64,000 nucleotides of DNA, from contig NZ_BMMK01000005.1 of NCBI RefSeq assembly GCF_014645795.1, positions 1-64,000 of the forward strand. The letters are read 5' to 3'. Each line of letters starts with the position of its first letter. Position 1 is the first letter of the stretch. The DNA is from Longimycelium tulufanense. GTDB lineage: Bacteria > Actinomycetota > Actinomycetes > Mycobacteriales > Pseudonocardiaceae. Position numbers and translations under genes: made by a program. Below are positions 35,112-43,767 of this stretch, in pieces. Below the pieces are notes generated by a model. It saw only the letters and a list, made by a program, of their open reading frames with translations. It was not told the origin of the DNA and did not search any database.

Positions 35112-35600
35112 TCAGCCGGTTACCGCACGTTGGTAGGCGCCCAGCGCGTCGGGGGCATCGATGCTGCCATGGTGGTGGTACTGCCGCCAGCGACCCTCGT
35201 CGTACCGGAAGTACCGCGTGGTGCGGATCTCCAGGGCGATGGTGTCGCCGTCGGCCCCGGTGTAGCTGCCAGTCTCCCGACCGGCGAAGACGGCGTGCCG
35301 CTCGTCCGAGTACTCGACGATGTCGCCGAAGGTCACCTCGACCCGGGCGGAACCGTGGAAGACCTTCTCGTACAACTCGGCGACCTTGTCACCGCCACGC
35401 AGGATGCCTCCCAGTGGGTTGTTGAGTTGGGCCAGTGGATGCTGTGCCCACACCTCGCGAAGTACGTCACCGTCGCGCTGGTTGAAGGCATAGTAGAACG
35501 ATTCCAGGGCGGCGTAGGCGCCCTCGATGGTGGGCGTGGTCGCCTCGACGAGTCGGTTTCGTGCCTCTGGGCCATAGCGCAGAGCGGTGTGCTGGATCAT
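35112..35600 (-). CDS. NTF2-like/SnoaL-fold protein
   Basis: 162-aa single-domain protein. IEGAYAALESFYYAFNQRDGD near the start, then WAQHPLAQLNNPLGGILRGGD and the beta strands GETGSYTGADGDTIALEIRTTRYFRY fit the NTF2-like superfamily, often small-molecule binding or isomerase proteins. Catalytic role is unknown. ATG at 35600 has GGAG 10 bases upstream; the frame open to 35882 is discounted. Confidence 0.7.
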   Translation of the reverse strand: MIQHTALRYGPEARNRLVEATTPTIEGAYAALESFYYAFNQRDGDVLREVWAQHPLAQLNNPLGGILRGGDKVAELYEKVFHGSARVEVTFGDIVEYSDERHAVFAGRETGSYTGADGDTIALEIRTTRYFRYDEGRWRQYHHHGSIDAPDALGAYQRAVTG

Positions 35601-35967
35601 TCGGTGACTCCACGTCTCGGGGCTGCTGGTTCGGCCGTCACGCGCCAGTCTCTCGCCCGTCGCGTCTCGGGTCAGCCAGCTGCGACACGGATCATGCGAC
35701 GGGCCCCCGCCCCGCTCCCGGCACGAGACCCGGGCCTCGGACAGGAATCCGCCCGACGTTTCCGGCGCCTTGTCGCCCGGCCCCACGGGAGCGCTTCGCC
35801 CACCCGCCGGAGCAGCTACACCACCGTCAGCCGGCCAACAAGTCGTTAATGCACAGGTCTCGCCATAGCAGGCTATCGGCAACTAGGTTTCTGTCACCTG
35901 GGCCGCCGGCCACGCCCGGGAGTAGCCCGGCGGCCCGTCGCCGCTGGTCCGATCGCTGGAGGCGCTC
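35601..35967. other. divergent intergenic region and leader of the cobalt transporter operon
   Basis: 367 bases. A small palindrome ATAGCAGGCTAT (35865-35876) and a GC hairpin with 9-bp perfect arms (35901-35909 with 35927-35935) precede cbiM. No cobalamin B12-box or recognisable NiCo riboswitch core was found, although metal or cobalamin control would be expected. Confidence 0.45.
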
Positions 35968-36690
35968 GTGACAACCCCGATGGCCATGCACATGAGCGAC
36001 GGCCTGCTCGATCCCGCCACGTCGGCGTTGTTCGGCCTGGTGGCCGCGGCCGGCCTGACGCTGGCGGTGCTGCGCGCCCGCCGGGACCTCGACGACCGTA
36101 CCGCCCCGATGGCCGGGCTGGTCGCCGCGTTCGTGTTCGCCGCCCAGATGCTGAACTTCCCGGTCCTGCCCGGGGTCAGCGGCCACTTGCTCGGCGGGGC
36201 ACTCGCCGCGTTGCTGGTCGGGCCGGCCGTCGGCGCGTTGTGCCTGACGATCGTGCTGGTGATCCAGGCGTTGATGTTCGCCGACGGCGGCTTGACGGCG
36301 CTGGGCGCGAACGTCACGAACATGGCGTTGATCGGGACGGTGGCCGGCTATCTCGTCGCCCTGGGGTTGCGGCGGTTCGCGGTTCGCGGTCGTGCCGGGC
36401 TGGCCGTGATGGCCTTCCTTGCCGCACTGGTGAACACCGTGGCGGCCGCGTCGGGCTTCGTCGTGGAATACGGCATCGGCGGCCAGGGCGGGGTCTCGCT
36501 TGTGGGTGTCGCCACAGCCATTCTGGGGGTGCACATTCTCATCGGGGTCGGTGAGGGCGTGATCACGGCGTTGACCGTGACCGCCGTGGCCGCGGTACGC
36601 CCCGACCTGGTCCACGTGTTGCGCGGTGCGGACCGCCCGCTGCAGCTTCGTCCCTCGCCCGTGGCCCGACCGGAGGAGAGTGGCGCGTGA
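35968..36690 (+). CDS. cbiM: cobalt ECF transporter substrate-binding subunit
   Basis: 240-aa membrane S-component that captures Co2+. It begins MTTPMAMHMSDGLLDPATS; the internal MHMSDG corresponds to the metal-coordinating Met-His start of CbiM, so a few extra N-terminal residues are predicted unless translation begins at a later Met. Six or seven hydrophobic segments follow, with GVSGHLLGGALAALLVGP and the GANVTNMALIG block. GTG at 35968 has GGAGG 5 bases upstream. It overlaps cbiN by 4 bases. Confidence 0.92.
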   Translation: MTTPMAMHMSDGLLDPATSALFGLVAAAGLTLAVLRARRDLDDRTAPMAGLVAAFVFAAQMLNFPVLPGVSGHLLGGALAALLVGPAVGALCLTIVLVIQALMFADGGLTALGANVTNMALIGTVAGYLVALGLRRFAVRGRAGLAVMAFLAALVNTVAAASGFVVEYGIGGQGGVSLVGVATAILGVHILIGVGEGVITALTVTAVAAVRPDLVHVLRGADRPLQLRPSPVARPEESGA

Positions 36691-37067
36691 GCACCCAACA
36701 ACACGACACCCGTCGTCGCAACCGAGCCTTCTTCCTGATTTTCGGTCTGGTCGCGGTGCTGTTGGCCGGTGTGGTCTCCGCGTTCGCGTCCAGCGAGCCG
36801 GACGGACTGGACGCGGTGACCCGCCAGGGCTGCACGGTCACCGAGACCGAGCGGGGCGAACAGGTCGAGGGTGAATGCATCGCCCAACATGCACAGGACC
36901 ACGCGCTCGCCGGCAGCCCGCTGGCCGACTACACCGTGAGGGGAGACAGCCGTCTCACCGGTGTGGCCGGTGTGCTCGGTGTCGTGGTCGTGCTGGCGGT
37001 GTCGGGTGGCCTGTTCTGGCTGTTGCGTCGACGCTCCACACCGGACGAGACCCCGCGGACTGACTGA
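36687..37067 (+). CDS. cbiN: cobalt transporter accessory subunit (PDGLE domain)
   Basis: 126-aa protein with two membrane segments flanking an extracytoplasmic loop. The PDGLE-type motif reads PDGLDAV near residue 38. CbiN is required with CbiM for cobalt loading. The loop contains two cysteines (QGCTVTE and GECIAQH) that could form a disulfide. It begins in the GTGA overlap with cbiM and ends immediately before cbiQ. Confidence 0.9.
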   Translation: MSTQQHDTRRRNRAFFLIFGLVAVLLAGVVSAFASSEPDGLDAVTRQGCTVTETERGEQVEGECIAQHAQDHALAGSPLADYTVRGDSRLTGVAGVLGVVVVLAVSGGLFWLLRRRSTPDETPRTD

Positions 37068-37832
37068 ATGGGTGGCGGGCACCGACATCCGCTGCACTGG
37101 CCGGGAAACTCGCCAGGACACCGGCTGCCGCCGCAGGTCAAGATCGTTGCCGCGCTGCTGCTGGTGATCTGCGTGGTGGCCACGCCCCGCCAGGTGTTCT
37201 GGGCGTTCGGCGGCTACCTGTTGGTGTTGCTGGTGCTGTGGCGGGTCGCCGGGGTTCCGGTGCGTTGGTTCGCCAAGCGCGCCTTGATCGAGCTGCCGTT
37301 CGTCGTGCTCGCCGTGCTGATGCCGTTCGTGGGGGTCGGCCCGCGTGTGGAGGTGCTGGGTGTCCCGGTTTCGGTGGAGGGAGCCCTCGCCGGCTGGGCA
37401 ATCCTGGCCAAAGGCACGCTCGGCGTGCTCACCTCGCTGACGTTGGCCGCAACCACCTCCCCCACCGAGCTGTTGGTGGGTCTGCGCCGGCTCCACGCCC
37501 CGGCGGTGCTGACCACCATCGCAACATTGATGCTGCGCTACGCCGAGGTGATCGTCGCCGAGGAACGACGCATGCGATTGGCGCGCCTGGCCCGCGGCCA
37601 CAATCCGCGATTCCTGTGGCAGGTCGGGGCCACCGCCCGCGGGCTCGGCACACTGTTCGTGCGCGCCTACGAACGCGGAGAACGGGTACACCTGGCAATG
37701 CTGTCACGGGGATGGACCGGGGCACTGCCCGATGCCGATGATCGTCGGACATCACCGCGAAGCTGGTGCGCCGGCTTGTCGCCGGTGGCCGTGACAGCGC
37801 TGGTGTGGGGAGTGGCGTTGTGGACCAGTTGA
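37068..37832 (+). CDS. cbiQ: ECF transporter transmembrane coupling subunit
   Basis: 254-aa T-component. It has about five membrane segments and the two Ala-Arg-Gly-type coupling signatures (RLARLARGHNP and MLSRGWTGA) that dock onto the ATPase. The ATG follows the cbiN stop directly (TGAATG). It bridges CbiO and CbiM. Confidence 0.92.
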   Translation: MGGGHRHPLHWPGNSPGHRLPPQVKIVAALLLVICVVATPRQVFWAFGGYLLVLLVLWRVAGVPVRWFAKRALIELPFVVLAVLMPFVGVGPRVEVLGVPVSVEGALAGWAILAKGTLGVLTSLTLAATTSPTELLVGLRRLHAPAVLTTIATLMLRYAEVIVAEERRMRLARLARGHNPRFLWQVGATARGLGTLFVRAYERGERVHLAMLSRGWTGALPDADDRRTSPRSWCAGLSPVAVTALVWGVALWTS

Positions 37833-38623
37833 CCGAACCAACCCAGACCACTGTGGACGCGGGTACGCCGGCTCCGCCCGCGCTGTTGGTGGAACAACTC
37901 ACCTACGCCTACCCGGATGGCCGGCAGGCGTTGTTCGGCGTGGACCTGCGGATCGAGCCTGGGGAACGGGTGGCCCTACTCGGCCCGAACGGTGCGGGCA
38001 AGACCACGCTGGCGCTGCACCTCAACGGCGTCCTCAGCGGTGGCGGCGGCACCGTACACGTCAGCGGGTTGCCGGTGTGCAGGCCGAACCTACGCGAGAT
38101 CCGGCGACGAGTGGGCCTGCTGTTCCAGGATCCCGACGACCAGCTCTTCATGCCGACCGTGTCCGAGGACGTGGGATTCGGCCCGGCGAACTTCGGGCTC
38201 CGGGGCGAGGCGTTGCGGCAGCGGGTGCGTCAGGCACTGGCCGCCGTGGGCATGACCGAGCACGTCGACCGTTCCCCCCTGCACCTGTCCGGCGGCCAAC
38301 GTCGACGCGTGGGGTTGGCCTGCGTCCTCGCGTGCGAGCCAGACATCCTCGTGCTCGACGAACCCTCGGCCAACCTCGAGCCCGTGGCCCGCCGCGAGCT
38401 GGCCGAGGTCCTCGGCGAGCTGGGCCACACGATGCTCATGGTCACCCACGACCTGCCCTACGCCCTGCAGCTGTGCCCCCGCGCCGTCCTGGTCGACGGC
38501 GGAATCGTGGTGGCCGACGGGCCCACCCGCGACATCCTGGCCGACTCGGCCCTGTTGGCCCGGCACCGGCTGGAACTTCCCTGGGGTTTCTCCCTCTCCG
38601 CGGCGGAGCCGACGCACGGTTGA
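37820..38623 (+). CDS. cbiO: ECF transporter ATPase
   Basis: 267-aa ABC ATPase powering cobalt import. It has Walker A GPNGAGKT (55-62), Q-loop LFQDPDDQLF, signature LSGGQ (156-160), Walker B DILVLDEPSANLEP and the H-loop TH(D). The start is GTG 37820, which overlaps the cbiQ end by 13 bases with GGGAG 7 bases upstream; the frame open from 37766 is ignored. Only one ATPase gene is present, so a homodimer is expected. Confidence 0.93.
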   Translation: MDQLTEPTQTTVDAGTPAPPALLVEQLTYAYPDGRQALFGVDLRIEPGERVALLGPNGAGKTTLALHLNGVLSGGGGTVHVSGLPVCRPNLREIRRRVGLLFQDPDDQLFMPTVSEDVGFGPANFGLRGEALRQRVRQALAAVGMTEHVDRSPLHLSGGQRRRVGLACVLACEPDILVLDEPSANLEPVARRELAEVLGELGHTMLMVTHDLPYALQLCPRAVLVDGGIVVADGPTRDILADSALLARHRLELPWGFSLSAAEPTHG

Positions 38624-38697
38624 CACGAGACCGGGGTGGTTGCGCCGCCTCGGCTACGGTGGGCGCGGACGTGGGTGGACGATGCCGGAGGAGCGCC

Positions 38698-39195
38698 GTG
38701 GCCGGGGCCGAGGACGATGCGACGGATCTCGCGGCACTGCTCGGTGATCCCCTGGTCCGCGGCTTCGGCGTGATCCTGGAGGTGACGGCTCGGCTGGAGC
38801 GGCTCGTCGCGACCTCGCTGGAGCGCGAGTTCGGCATCAGCCACACGATGTTCGAGGTCCTGCTCCGGCTGGCCGAGGCGCCCGACCGGCGGCTGCCGGT
38901 CGGCGAGCTGGGTCGCCTGCTCGTGGTGACCAGCGGCGGCGCGACCCGGCTCGTCAACCGCATGGCGGAGCGCGACCTGGTGCATCGCCGGACCTCGCCG
39001 ATCGACCGGCGGGTGCAGATCGTGGAGATGACCGATCACGGCGCCGACGTGCTCCGGCGGGCCGCCGCGGTGCATGCCGCCCATCTCCGGGAGCTGCTCG
39101 GCGAGCCGTTGCCGGCCGAGGAGCTCACCCGCATGTTCGAGTCGCTGGACCGGCTGGGCGCGGCCCTCCGGGAACGCCTTCCCTACCTGCACTGA
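38698..39195 (+). CDS. MarR-family transcriptional regulator
   Basis: 165-aa winged-helix repressor. Its core HTMFEVLLRLAEAPDRRLPVGELGRLL and the wing LVHRRTSPIDRRVQIVEMTDHG are typical of MarR. GTG at 38698 follows GGAGGAG. A perfect 18-bp palindrome lies 70 bases downstream of its stop, in front of the small ORF and the acetoacetate-decarboxylase-like gene, so these are its probable targets. The ligand is unknown; phenolic or organic acids are usual in the family. Confidence 0.88.
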   Translation: MAGAEDDATDLAALLGDPLVRGFGVILEVTARLERLVATSLEREFGISHTMFEVLLRLAEAPDRRLPVGELGRLLVVTSGGATRLVNRMAERDLVHRRTSPIDRRVQIVEMTDHGADVLRRAAAVHAAHLRELLGEPLPAEELTRMFESLDRLGAALRERLPYLH

Positions 39196-39264
39196 CGCAC
39201 CGGCGTCCCAGCCTCCCCACCGCCCGGGCCGACCGGGATCAGGTGACCTCGGCCACTCCGGAAA

Positions 39265-39282
39265 TATCTGACGAGTCAGATA
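39265..39282. promoter_or_regulatory. perfect MarR-type operator
   Basis: TATCTGACGAGTCAGATA is a perfect inverted repeat with 8-bp arms and a 2-nt centre. It lies between the MarR gene and the downstream three-gene run, 61 bases before the 42-codon ORF. Confidence 0.7.
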
Positions 39283-39343
39283 ACGTCGGATCGAGTGTGG
39301 TCGCGCCGCGGGCGCCCCGTCCCACTCCTGGGAGGCAGTTGCG

Positions 39344-39472
39344 ATGACCGAGACGTCGCTGTATCCGACCCTGCTCGCCGTACTCGGTGAGCGGGTGGTG
39401 CCGGTCGTCACCGGCCTGGCGACCACGGAACAGGTGGAAAGGCGGCTCGCCGTACTGCACGCCACCACCTGA
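39344..39472 (+). CDS. possible 42-aa small protein
   Basis: An ATG at 39344 has a full GGAGG site 8 bases upstream and opens a 42-codon frame starting MTETSLYPTLLAVLGERVVP and ending ATT. It lies between the MarR operator and the decarboxylase-like gene in the same direction. The encoded peptide is partly hydrophobic with a helical tail; no homologue is known to me. It could be a leader peptide or a real small protein. Confidence 0.4.
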   Translation: MTETSLYPTLLAVLGERVVPVVTGLATTEQVERRLAVLHATT

Positions 39473-39575
39473 CCTCCCATCGTCAGAAGCAATGGTGACG
39501 GCTCGGCCCACGAGCCGACCACCCAGAACCGTCCACATCAGACAGATCACCGAACCGAAGACGCAGGAGCCCGTC

Positions 39576-40334
39576 ATGGACGTCGTCAACCAGGGATTCT
39601 CCGTTCCCACCGCGGGGCCGTTGTACGAGAAGCCCACCCACTACTACCGGGGCTCGCGGATCATGCTCGCCTCATACGAGGCCGACACCGCCAAGGTCGC
39701 CGCCTACCTGCCCGACGGCGTCACCCCGCTGGACGACCCGGTCCGCATCACCGCCTGGGGCGCGGAGTTCCCCTTCACCACCTACGGCCCCTACCGGGAG
39801 TCCTTCCTGTTCGTCCGCGTCCAGTTCCAGGGCCAGCCCTACGTGTACAACCCGCTGATCTGGGTGACCAGCGACGCCGCCATGGCCGCCGGCCGGGAGG
39901 TCTGGGGCTTCCCCAAGGAACTGGCCGACATCCGGGTCAGCTTCGAGCAGAACCAGATGATCACCACGACGGAACGGCCGACCGGCCGGCGCATCATGAC
40001 CCTGTCCACCACCGTCGACCGGCCCGCCGATCCCGGCGAGCTGGACAACTTTCCGGTCCTGCTCCTGCGCAAGATCCCCAACAGCCGTGCCGGCGCCCCG
40101 CCGAGCGTGTGCGAGTTGACCCGAACCGAGCCGCAGTTCATCCCGCACACCACCGCGAGCGGCGCACCCGACCTGTGGGCCGGGCGTGCCTCACTCACCA
40201 TGGACTCCCGCTCGGAGGTCGATCCCCTGCACGCCTTCGCGCCCACGCGGATCCTCGGCGGTTTCTACGGGACCTTCGACATGACCCTGCCCTACGGGGA
40301 ACCCATCCACGACTACCTCGCGGCCGCGGAGTAA
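39576..40334 (+). CDS. acetoacetate decarboxylase-superfamily protein
   Basis: 252-aa protein of the ADC fold. The Schiff-base lysine is K114 in REVWGFPKELADI. In classical acetoacetate decarboxylases two lysines are adjacent; here the second is Glu (K114-E115), as in superfamily members with other activities, so a decarboxylase function is not assured. ATG at 39576 has AGGAG upstream. It is followed 30 bases later by a DJ-1/PfpI gene, probably one MarR-controlled operon. Confidence 0.82.
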   Translation: MDVVNQGFSVPTAGPLYEKPTHYYRGSRIMLASYEADTAKVAAYLPDGVTPLDDPVRITAWGAEFPFTTYGPYRESFLFVRVQFQGQPYVYNPLIWVTSDAAMAAGREVWGFPKELADIRVSFEQNQMITTTERPTGRRIMTLSTTVDRPADPGELDNFPVLLLRKIPNSRAGAPPSVCELTRTEPQFIPHTTASGAPDLWAGRASLTMDSRSEVDPLHAFAPTRILGGFYGTFDMTLPYGEPIHDYLAAAE

Positions 40335-40364
40335 TCGTCGCGTCGCAAGACAGAACGGAACACC

Positions 40365-41063
40365 ATGGCAACGATCCTCATGGTCCTGTCCGGCGCGGCC
40401 GACTGGACGCAGAACGACGGCACCAAGCGCCCCAGTGGTACCTGGAGTGTGGAGTTCGTGGTGCCGCACCGGACCTTTCTGGAAGCCGGTCACCGAGTGG
40501 ACATCGCCACCCCGGACGGGGTTGCGCCGACCTTCGATCACCAGAGTCTCACCGCCCGGTACGCCGGCGGGGAGGACAACGCCCGGGACTACACCGCCTA
40601 CCTTCGGCAGATCGATCGTGAGCTGCGTGCTCCGCTGCGCCTGGCCGACGTCCGCATCGCCGACTACGACGCCGTGTTCATCCCGGGCGGCCACAGTCCC
40701 CTCGAGGACCTGGCGCACGACCCGGATCTCGGCCGGCTGCTCCTGGCCACCGAAGCCGAGGGCAAGCTCGTTGCCGCGCTGTGCCACGGCGCTGGTGGCC
40801 TGTTGTCGGCGAACCTGTCCGGCGGTCGCTGGTTGTTCGCGGGCCGACGCATGGCCGTCTTCACCGACGAGGAGGAGCATGCCTACAACACCGCGGCCGG
40901 CGCGCCGTGGTTGCTGGAGACCATGGCCAGGGCGCGCGGTGCCGTCCTCGAACCTGGCCCGGCGTTCGGCAGCAAGGTCGTTATGGACGGGAACCTCTAC
41001 ACCGGCCAGAATCCTGAGTCGAGCAGCGAGATCGCTCTCCAGGTGGTCAAGGCGCTCGGCTGA
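40365..41063 (+). CDS. DJ-1/PfpI superfamily protein, Hsp31-like
   Basis: 232-aa class I amidotransferase-like protein. The nucleophile elbow is AALCHGAGG with C140 and H141, and the conserved Glu is E30 (WSVEFVVP). This pattern fits the Hsp31/glyoxalase III branch, which detoxifies reactive carbonyls such as methylglyoxal, though chaperone and peptidase roles are also reported. ATG at 40365. It is the last gene before a strong bidirectional terminator. Confidence 0.87.
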   Translation: MATILMVLSGAADWTQNDGTKRPSGTWSVEFVVPHRTFLEAGHRVDIATPDGVAPTFDHQSLTARYAGGEDNARDYTAYLRQIDRELRAPLRLADVRIADYDAVFIPGGHSPLEDLAHDPDLGRLLLATEAEGKLVAALCHGAGGLLSANLSGGRWLFAGRRMAVFTDEEEHAYNTAAGAPWLLETMARARGAVLEPGPAFGSKVVMDGNLYTGQNPESSSEIALQVVKALG

Positions 41064-41083
41064 GCCCCACGCCCAACACAGCA

Positions 41084-41128
41084 GTCGGGTCCCGCGCGAC
41101 GGCTCCATATCGTCGCGCGGGACCCGAC
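41084..41128. terminator. strong bidirectional terminator
   Basis: Perfect 18-bp arms (41084-41101 with 41111-41128) and a 9-nt loop, 20 bases after the DJ-1 stop and 80 bases past the stop of the convergent SPFH gene. Confidence 0.9.
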
Positions 41129-41207
41129 GCTGTCGTCTCCGGTGGCCGTCGGCGGCTGGGGTCGTCGCCGCAGCCCCGGCTTTACGAACCCGGTGCCCCG
41201 TAGGGAA

Positions 41208-42407
41208 TCAGTGCTGCGGCGGCTGGTCGGACAGCTCGGTCGCACTCTCGGCGGACGGGGTGATGCTGGAGCGGGGCGGCTCGACCGCGGGCGGGGCCAG
41301 CGGGCTGGGCACCTCCCTGCTCGCCACCTCCTCCGCCTCCTTGACCGCCTGCCGCACCGCCGGGTCCGAGGCGGTCTCGAACCAGCTCGCGATCGACTCG
41401 TCGTCGGCCTCGGGACGCGTCTCAGGAAGCTCCTCGGTGGGCGGCTCGTAGCGGAACACGCCGTCCTCACCCTTGCTGCCGAGCATGGTGGCGAAGCCTT
41501 CCAGCGCCTTGCTGAAGTCGCTGGGGATCATCCACACCTTGTTGGCGTCGCCCTGCGCCATCTGCGGCAGGGTCTGCAGGTAGGTGTAGGCCAGCAACTC
41601 CGGGGTGGGCCGGCCGGCCTTGACCGCGGCGAAGACCTTCTCGATCGCCTTGGCCTGGCCCTGGGCCTGCAGGTAGCGGGCGGCCCGCTCACCCTGGGCG
41701 CGCAGGATGCTGGACTGCCGCTCGCCCTCGGCGGACAGGATGGCGGCCTGCTTGGCGCCCTCGGCGGACAGGATCTGCGCCTGCTTCTGGCCCTCGGCGC
41801 TCTTGATGGCCGACTCGCGCTGGCCCTCGGCGGTGAGGATCATCGCGCGCTTCTCCCGGTCGGCCCGCATCTGCTTCTCCATCGAGTCCTGGATGGACGG
41901 CGGCGGGTCGATCGCCTTCAGTTCCACCCGGGACACCCGGATGCCCCAGCCACCGGTGGCGTCGTCGAGCACCCCGCGCAGCCTGCTGTTGATCAGCTCG
42001 CGGGAGGTCAGCGCATCCTCCAGGCTCATCCCGCCCACCAGGTCACGCAGGTTGGTGGTGGTGGTCTGCTCGACACCGACGATGTAGTTGGACACCTCGT
42101 AGACGGCCCGCTGGGCGTCGGTGACCTGGAAGTAGACGACCGTGTCGATGGAGACGGTGAGGTTGTCCCGGGTGATCACCGGCTGCGGCGGGAACGACAC
42201 CACCTGTTCGCGCATGTCGATGCGGGCCCGTACCCGGTCGAAGAAGGGCACCAGGAAGTTGAGCCCGGGCTGGGCCACGGTGCGGAACCGGCCCAGCCGT
42301 TCGACCACCGCGGTCTGTGCCTGCGGGATCACCAGCACCGACTTCGCCGTGGTCACCAGGACCAGCAGGACGATGACTGCGACAACAATGAGTGCGACCA
42401 CACGCAC
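41208..42407 (-). CDS. SPFH/band 7 (stomatin-like) membrane scaffold protein
   Basis: 399-aa protein. One N-terminal membrane segment (3-18) is followed by the SPFH domain (VLVIPQAQTAVVERLGRF, DMREQVVSFPPQPVITRDN) and a long Ala/Glu coiled coil with repeated AEGQRESAIKSAEGQKQAQI-type heptads at about 195-245. A Pro/Glu-rich tail follows. It assembles into membrane microdomain scaffolds (QmcA/stomatin type). It forms a conserved pair with the upstream NfeD gene, 6 bases apart. GTG at 42407 follows GGGAGG. Confidence 0.9.
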   Translation of the reverse strand: MRVVALIVVAVIVLLVLVTTAKSVLVIPQAQTAVVERLGRFRTVAQPGLNFLVPFFDRVRARIDMREQVVSFPPQPVITRDNLTVSIDTVVYFQVTDAQRAVYEVSNYIVGVEQTTTTNLRDLVGGMSLEDALTSRELINSRLRGVLDDATGGWGIRVSRVELKAIDPPPSIQDSMEKQMRADREKRAMILTAEGQRESAIKSAEGQKQAQILSAEGAKQAAILSAEGERQSSILRAQGERAARYLQAQGQAKAIEKVFAAVKAGRPTPELLAYTYLQTLPQMAQGDANKVWMIPSDFSKALEGFATMLGSKGEDGVFRYEPPTEELPETRPEADDESIASWFETASDPAVRQAVKEAEEVASREVPSPLAPPAVEPPRSSITPSAESATELSDQPPQH

Positions 42408-42413
42408 CTCCCG

Positions 42414-42845
42414 TTAGAGGCCACCCCAGACGACCGCGGTGGCCCCGGAGATTTCCACGACCGTGACTTCCCGACCGGGTTCCAGGACCTCCGTCGGGTC
42501 GGAGGTCCGGGCCGACCAGACGTCGCCCCCGATCTTGACCTGACCGCCGTCCGGGCTGACCGTGGCCACCACGACGGCCTTGCTCCCCACCAGCGCGTCG
42601 ACGTTGGTGCGGGTGCCCTCGACCTGCCGGGCCATCCGGCGCTTGAGCGCCGGTCGGGCCAGCACGATCAACCCCAGCGAGGTCACCCCGAACACGACGG
42701 CGCTGACCACCACGTGCGCACCCAGCGCCGCCGAGCCGGCGGCGGCCAACGCGCCCACGCCCAGCATCAGCAGGAACAGGTCCCCGGACAGGACCTCGCC
42801 GACGATCAGCAGGATGCCGATGATCAGCCACACCAGAGCGGCCAT
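42414..42845 (-). CDS. NfeD-family membrane protein
   Basis: 143-aa protein with three N-terminal hydrophobic segments (LVWLIIGILLIVGEVLSGDL, LFLLMLGVGALAAAGSAALG, VVVSAVVFGVTSLGLIVLA) and a C-terminal OB-fold (LVGSKAVVVATVSPDGGQVKI, WSARTSD). Short NfeD proteins partner SPFH proteins, as the adjacent gene here shows. ATG at 42845. Confidence 0.9.
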   Translation of the reverse strand: MAALVWLIIGILLIVGEVLSGDLFLLMLGVGALAAAGSAALGAHVVVSAVVFGVTSLGLIVLARPALKRRMARQVEGTRTNVDALVGSKAVVVATVSPDGGQVKIGGDVWSARTSDPTEVLEPGREVTVVEISGATAVVWGGL

Positions 42846-42936
42846 GGCCTCATCCTGTCAGATCGCGCGACAGCGCGTCCCCGGCTTGGCACAATTCGTG
42901 ATCTTGACCTCGGCGGGGCGTCGTGACGGGTGCCGG

Positions 42937-43767
42937 TCAACCGGTCGCCGTGACGAAGTCGATCAGCCGCTCCACGGCGCCGACCAGCGGTGTCTCCAGG
43001 TCGCGGAAGCTGTCCACCGCGGCCAGGACCCGCCGCCACCCGTCGGCGGGCTCACCCCACCCCAGGGCCCGGCACACCCCTTCCTTCCAGGGGACCCCCC
43101 GCGGCACCTCCGGCCATGCGGGGATGCGCAACGCGGCGGGCCGCACGGCCTGCCAGATGTCGACGTAGGGGTGACCGGTGACCAGAACGTGCTCGTCGTC
43201 GACCGCGTCGACGATGCGGCTCTCCTTGCTCCCGGGCACGAGGTGGTCGGCCAGGACACCGAGGCGGCACCGCGGCCCGGGGCCGAACGCGGCGACGCGG
43301 GTGTGAAGATCATCGATGCCGCCCAGCGGCTCGACCACGACGCCCTCCACGCGCAGGTCGTGTCCCCACACCCGTTCCACGAGTTCGGCGTCGTGCGTTC
43401 CCTCCACCCAGATCCGGCTGGCGCGGGCGGTGCGGGCGCGCAGGTCGGTGACCCGGCGGGAGCCGGAGGCCGAGCGACGCGGGGTGGCCGGGGCGGTGGT
43501 CGCCGGGGGCCCGACGAGGGTGACCGGCGTGCCTTCCAGCAGGAAGGCGGCCGGCCGGAGGGGGAAGTGGCGTTGTTTTCCGTGCCGGTCCTCCAGCACC
43601 ACGGCGTCGTTGGGCATGCCCTTGTCCACCCGCAGGACCGCGCCGCAGAACCCACTGGCCGAATCCTCCACCACGAGCCCGGGTTCGGCGACGACCTCGG
43701 GCACCCGGCGACGGGACCGCCCGGTGCCCGAGGCCAGCACATCGCGTCCGTACTCCACCGATCGCAC
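42937..43767 (-). CDS. DUF3097 family protein
   Basis: 276-aa cytosolic protein matching the actinobacterial DUF3097 family. It has SGFCGAVLRVDKGMPNDAVVLED near residue 40, SRIWVEGTHDAELVERVWGHDL, then PGSKESRIVDAVDDEHVLVTGHPYVDIWQAVRP and WKEGVCRALGW. The central part resembles a Toprim-like domain (EGTHDAEL), which would suggest nucleic-acid metabolism, but no activity is established. GTG at 43767. It is monocistronic on the minus strand. Confidence 0.85.
   Translation of the reverse strand: MRSVEYGRDVLASGTGRSRRRVPEVVAEPGLVVEDSASGFCGAVLRVDKGMPNDAVVLEDRHGKQRHFPLRPAAFLLEGTPVTLVGPPATTAPATPRRSASGSRRVTDLRARTARASRIWVEGTHDAELVERVWGHDLRVEGVVVEPLGGIDDLHTRVAAFGPGPRCRLGVLADHLVPGSKESRIVDAVDDEHVLVTGHPYVDIWQAVRPAALRIPAWPEVPRGVPWKEGVCRALGWGEPADGWRRVLAAVDSFRDLETPLVGAVERLIDFVTATG

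Noticed and set aside
32447-35600. A polyketide biosynthetic cluster
   Set aside because: Only the synthase is biosynthetic; the following genes are a convergent helical-repeat protein and an NTF2-like protein without tailoring roles.
35601-35967. Cobalamin riboswitch upstream of cbiM
   Set aside because: No B12-box or AdoCbl core sequence could be found by eye.
38077-38697. N-terminal extension of the MarR gene through cbiO
   Set aside because: It is an alternative frame of cbiO; GTG 38698 has its own GGAGGAG site.
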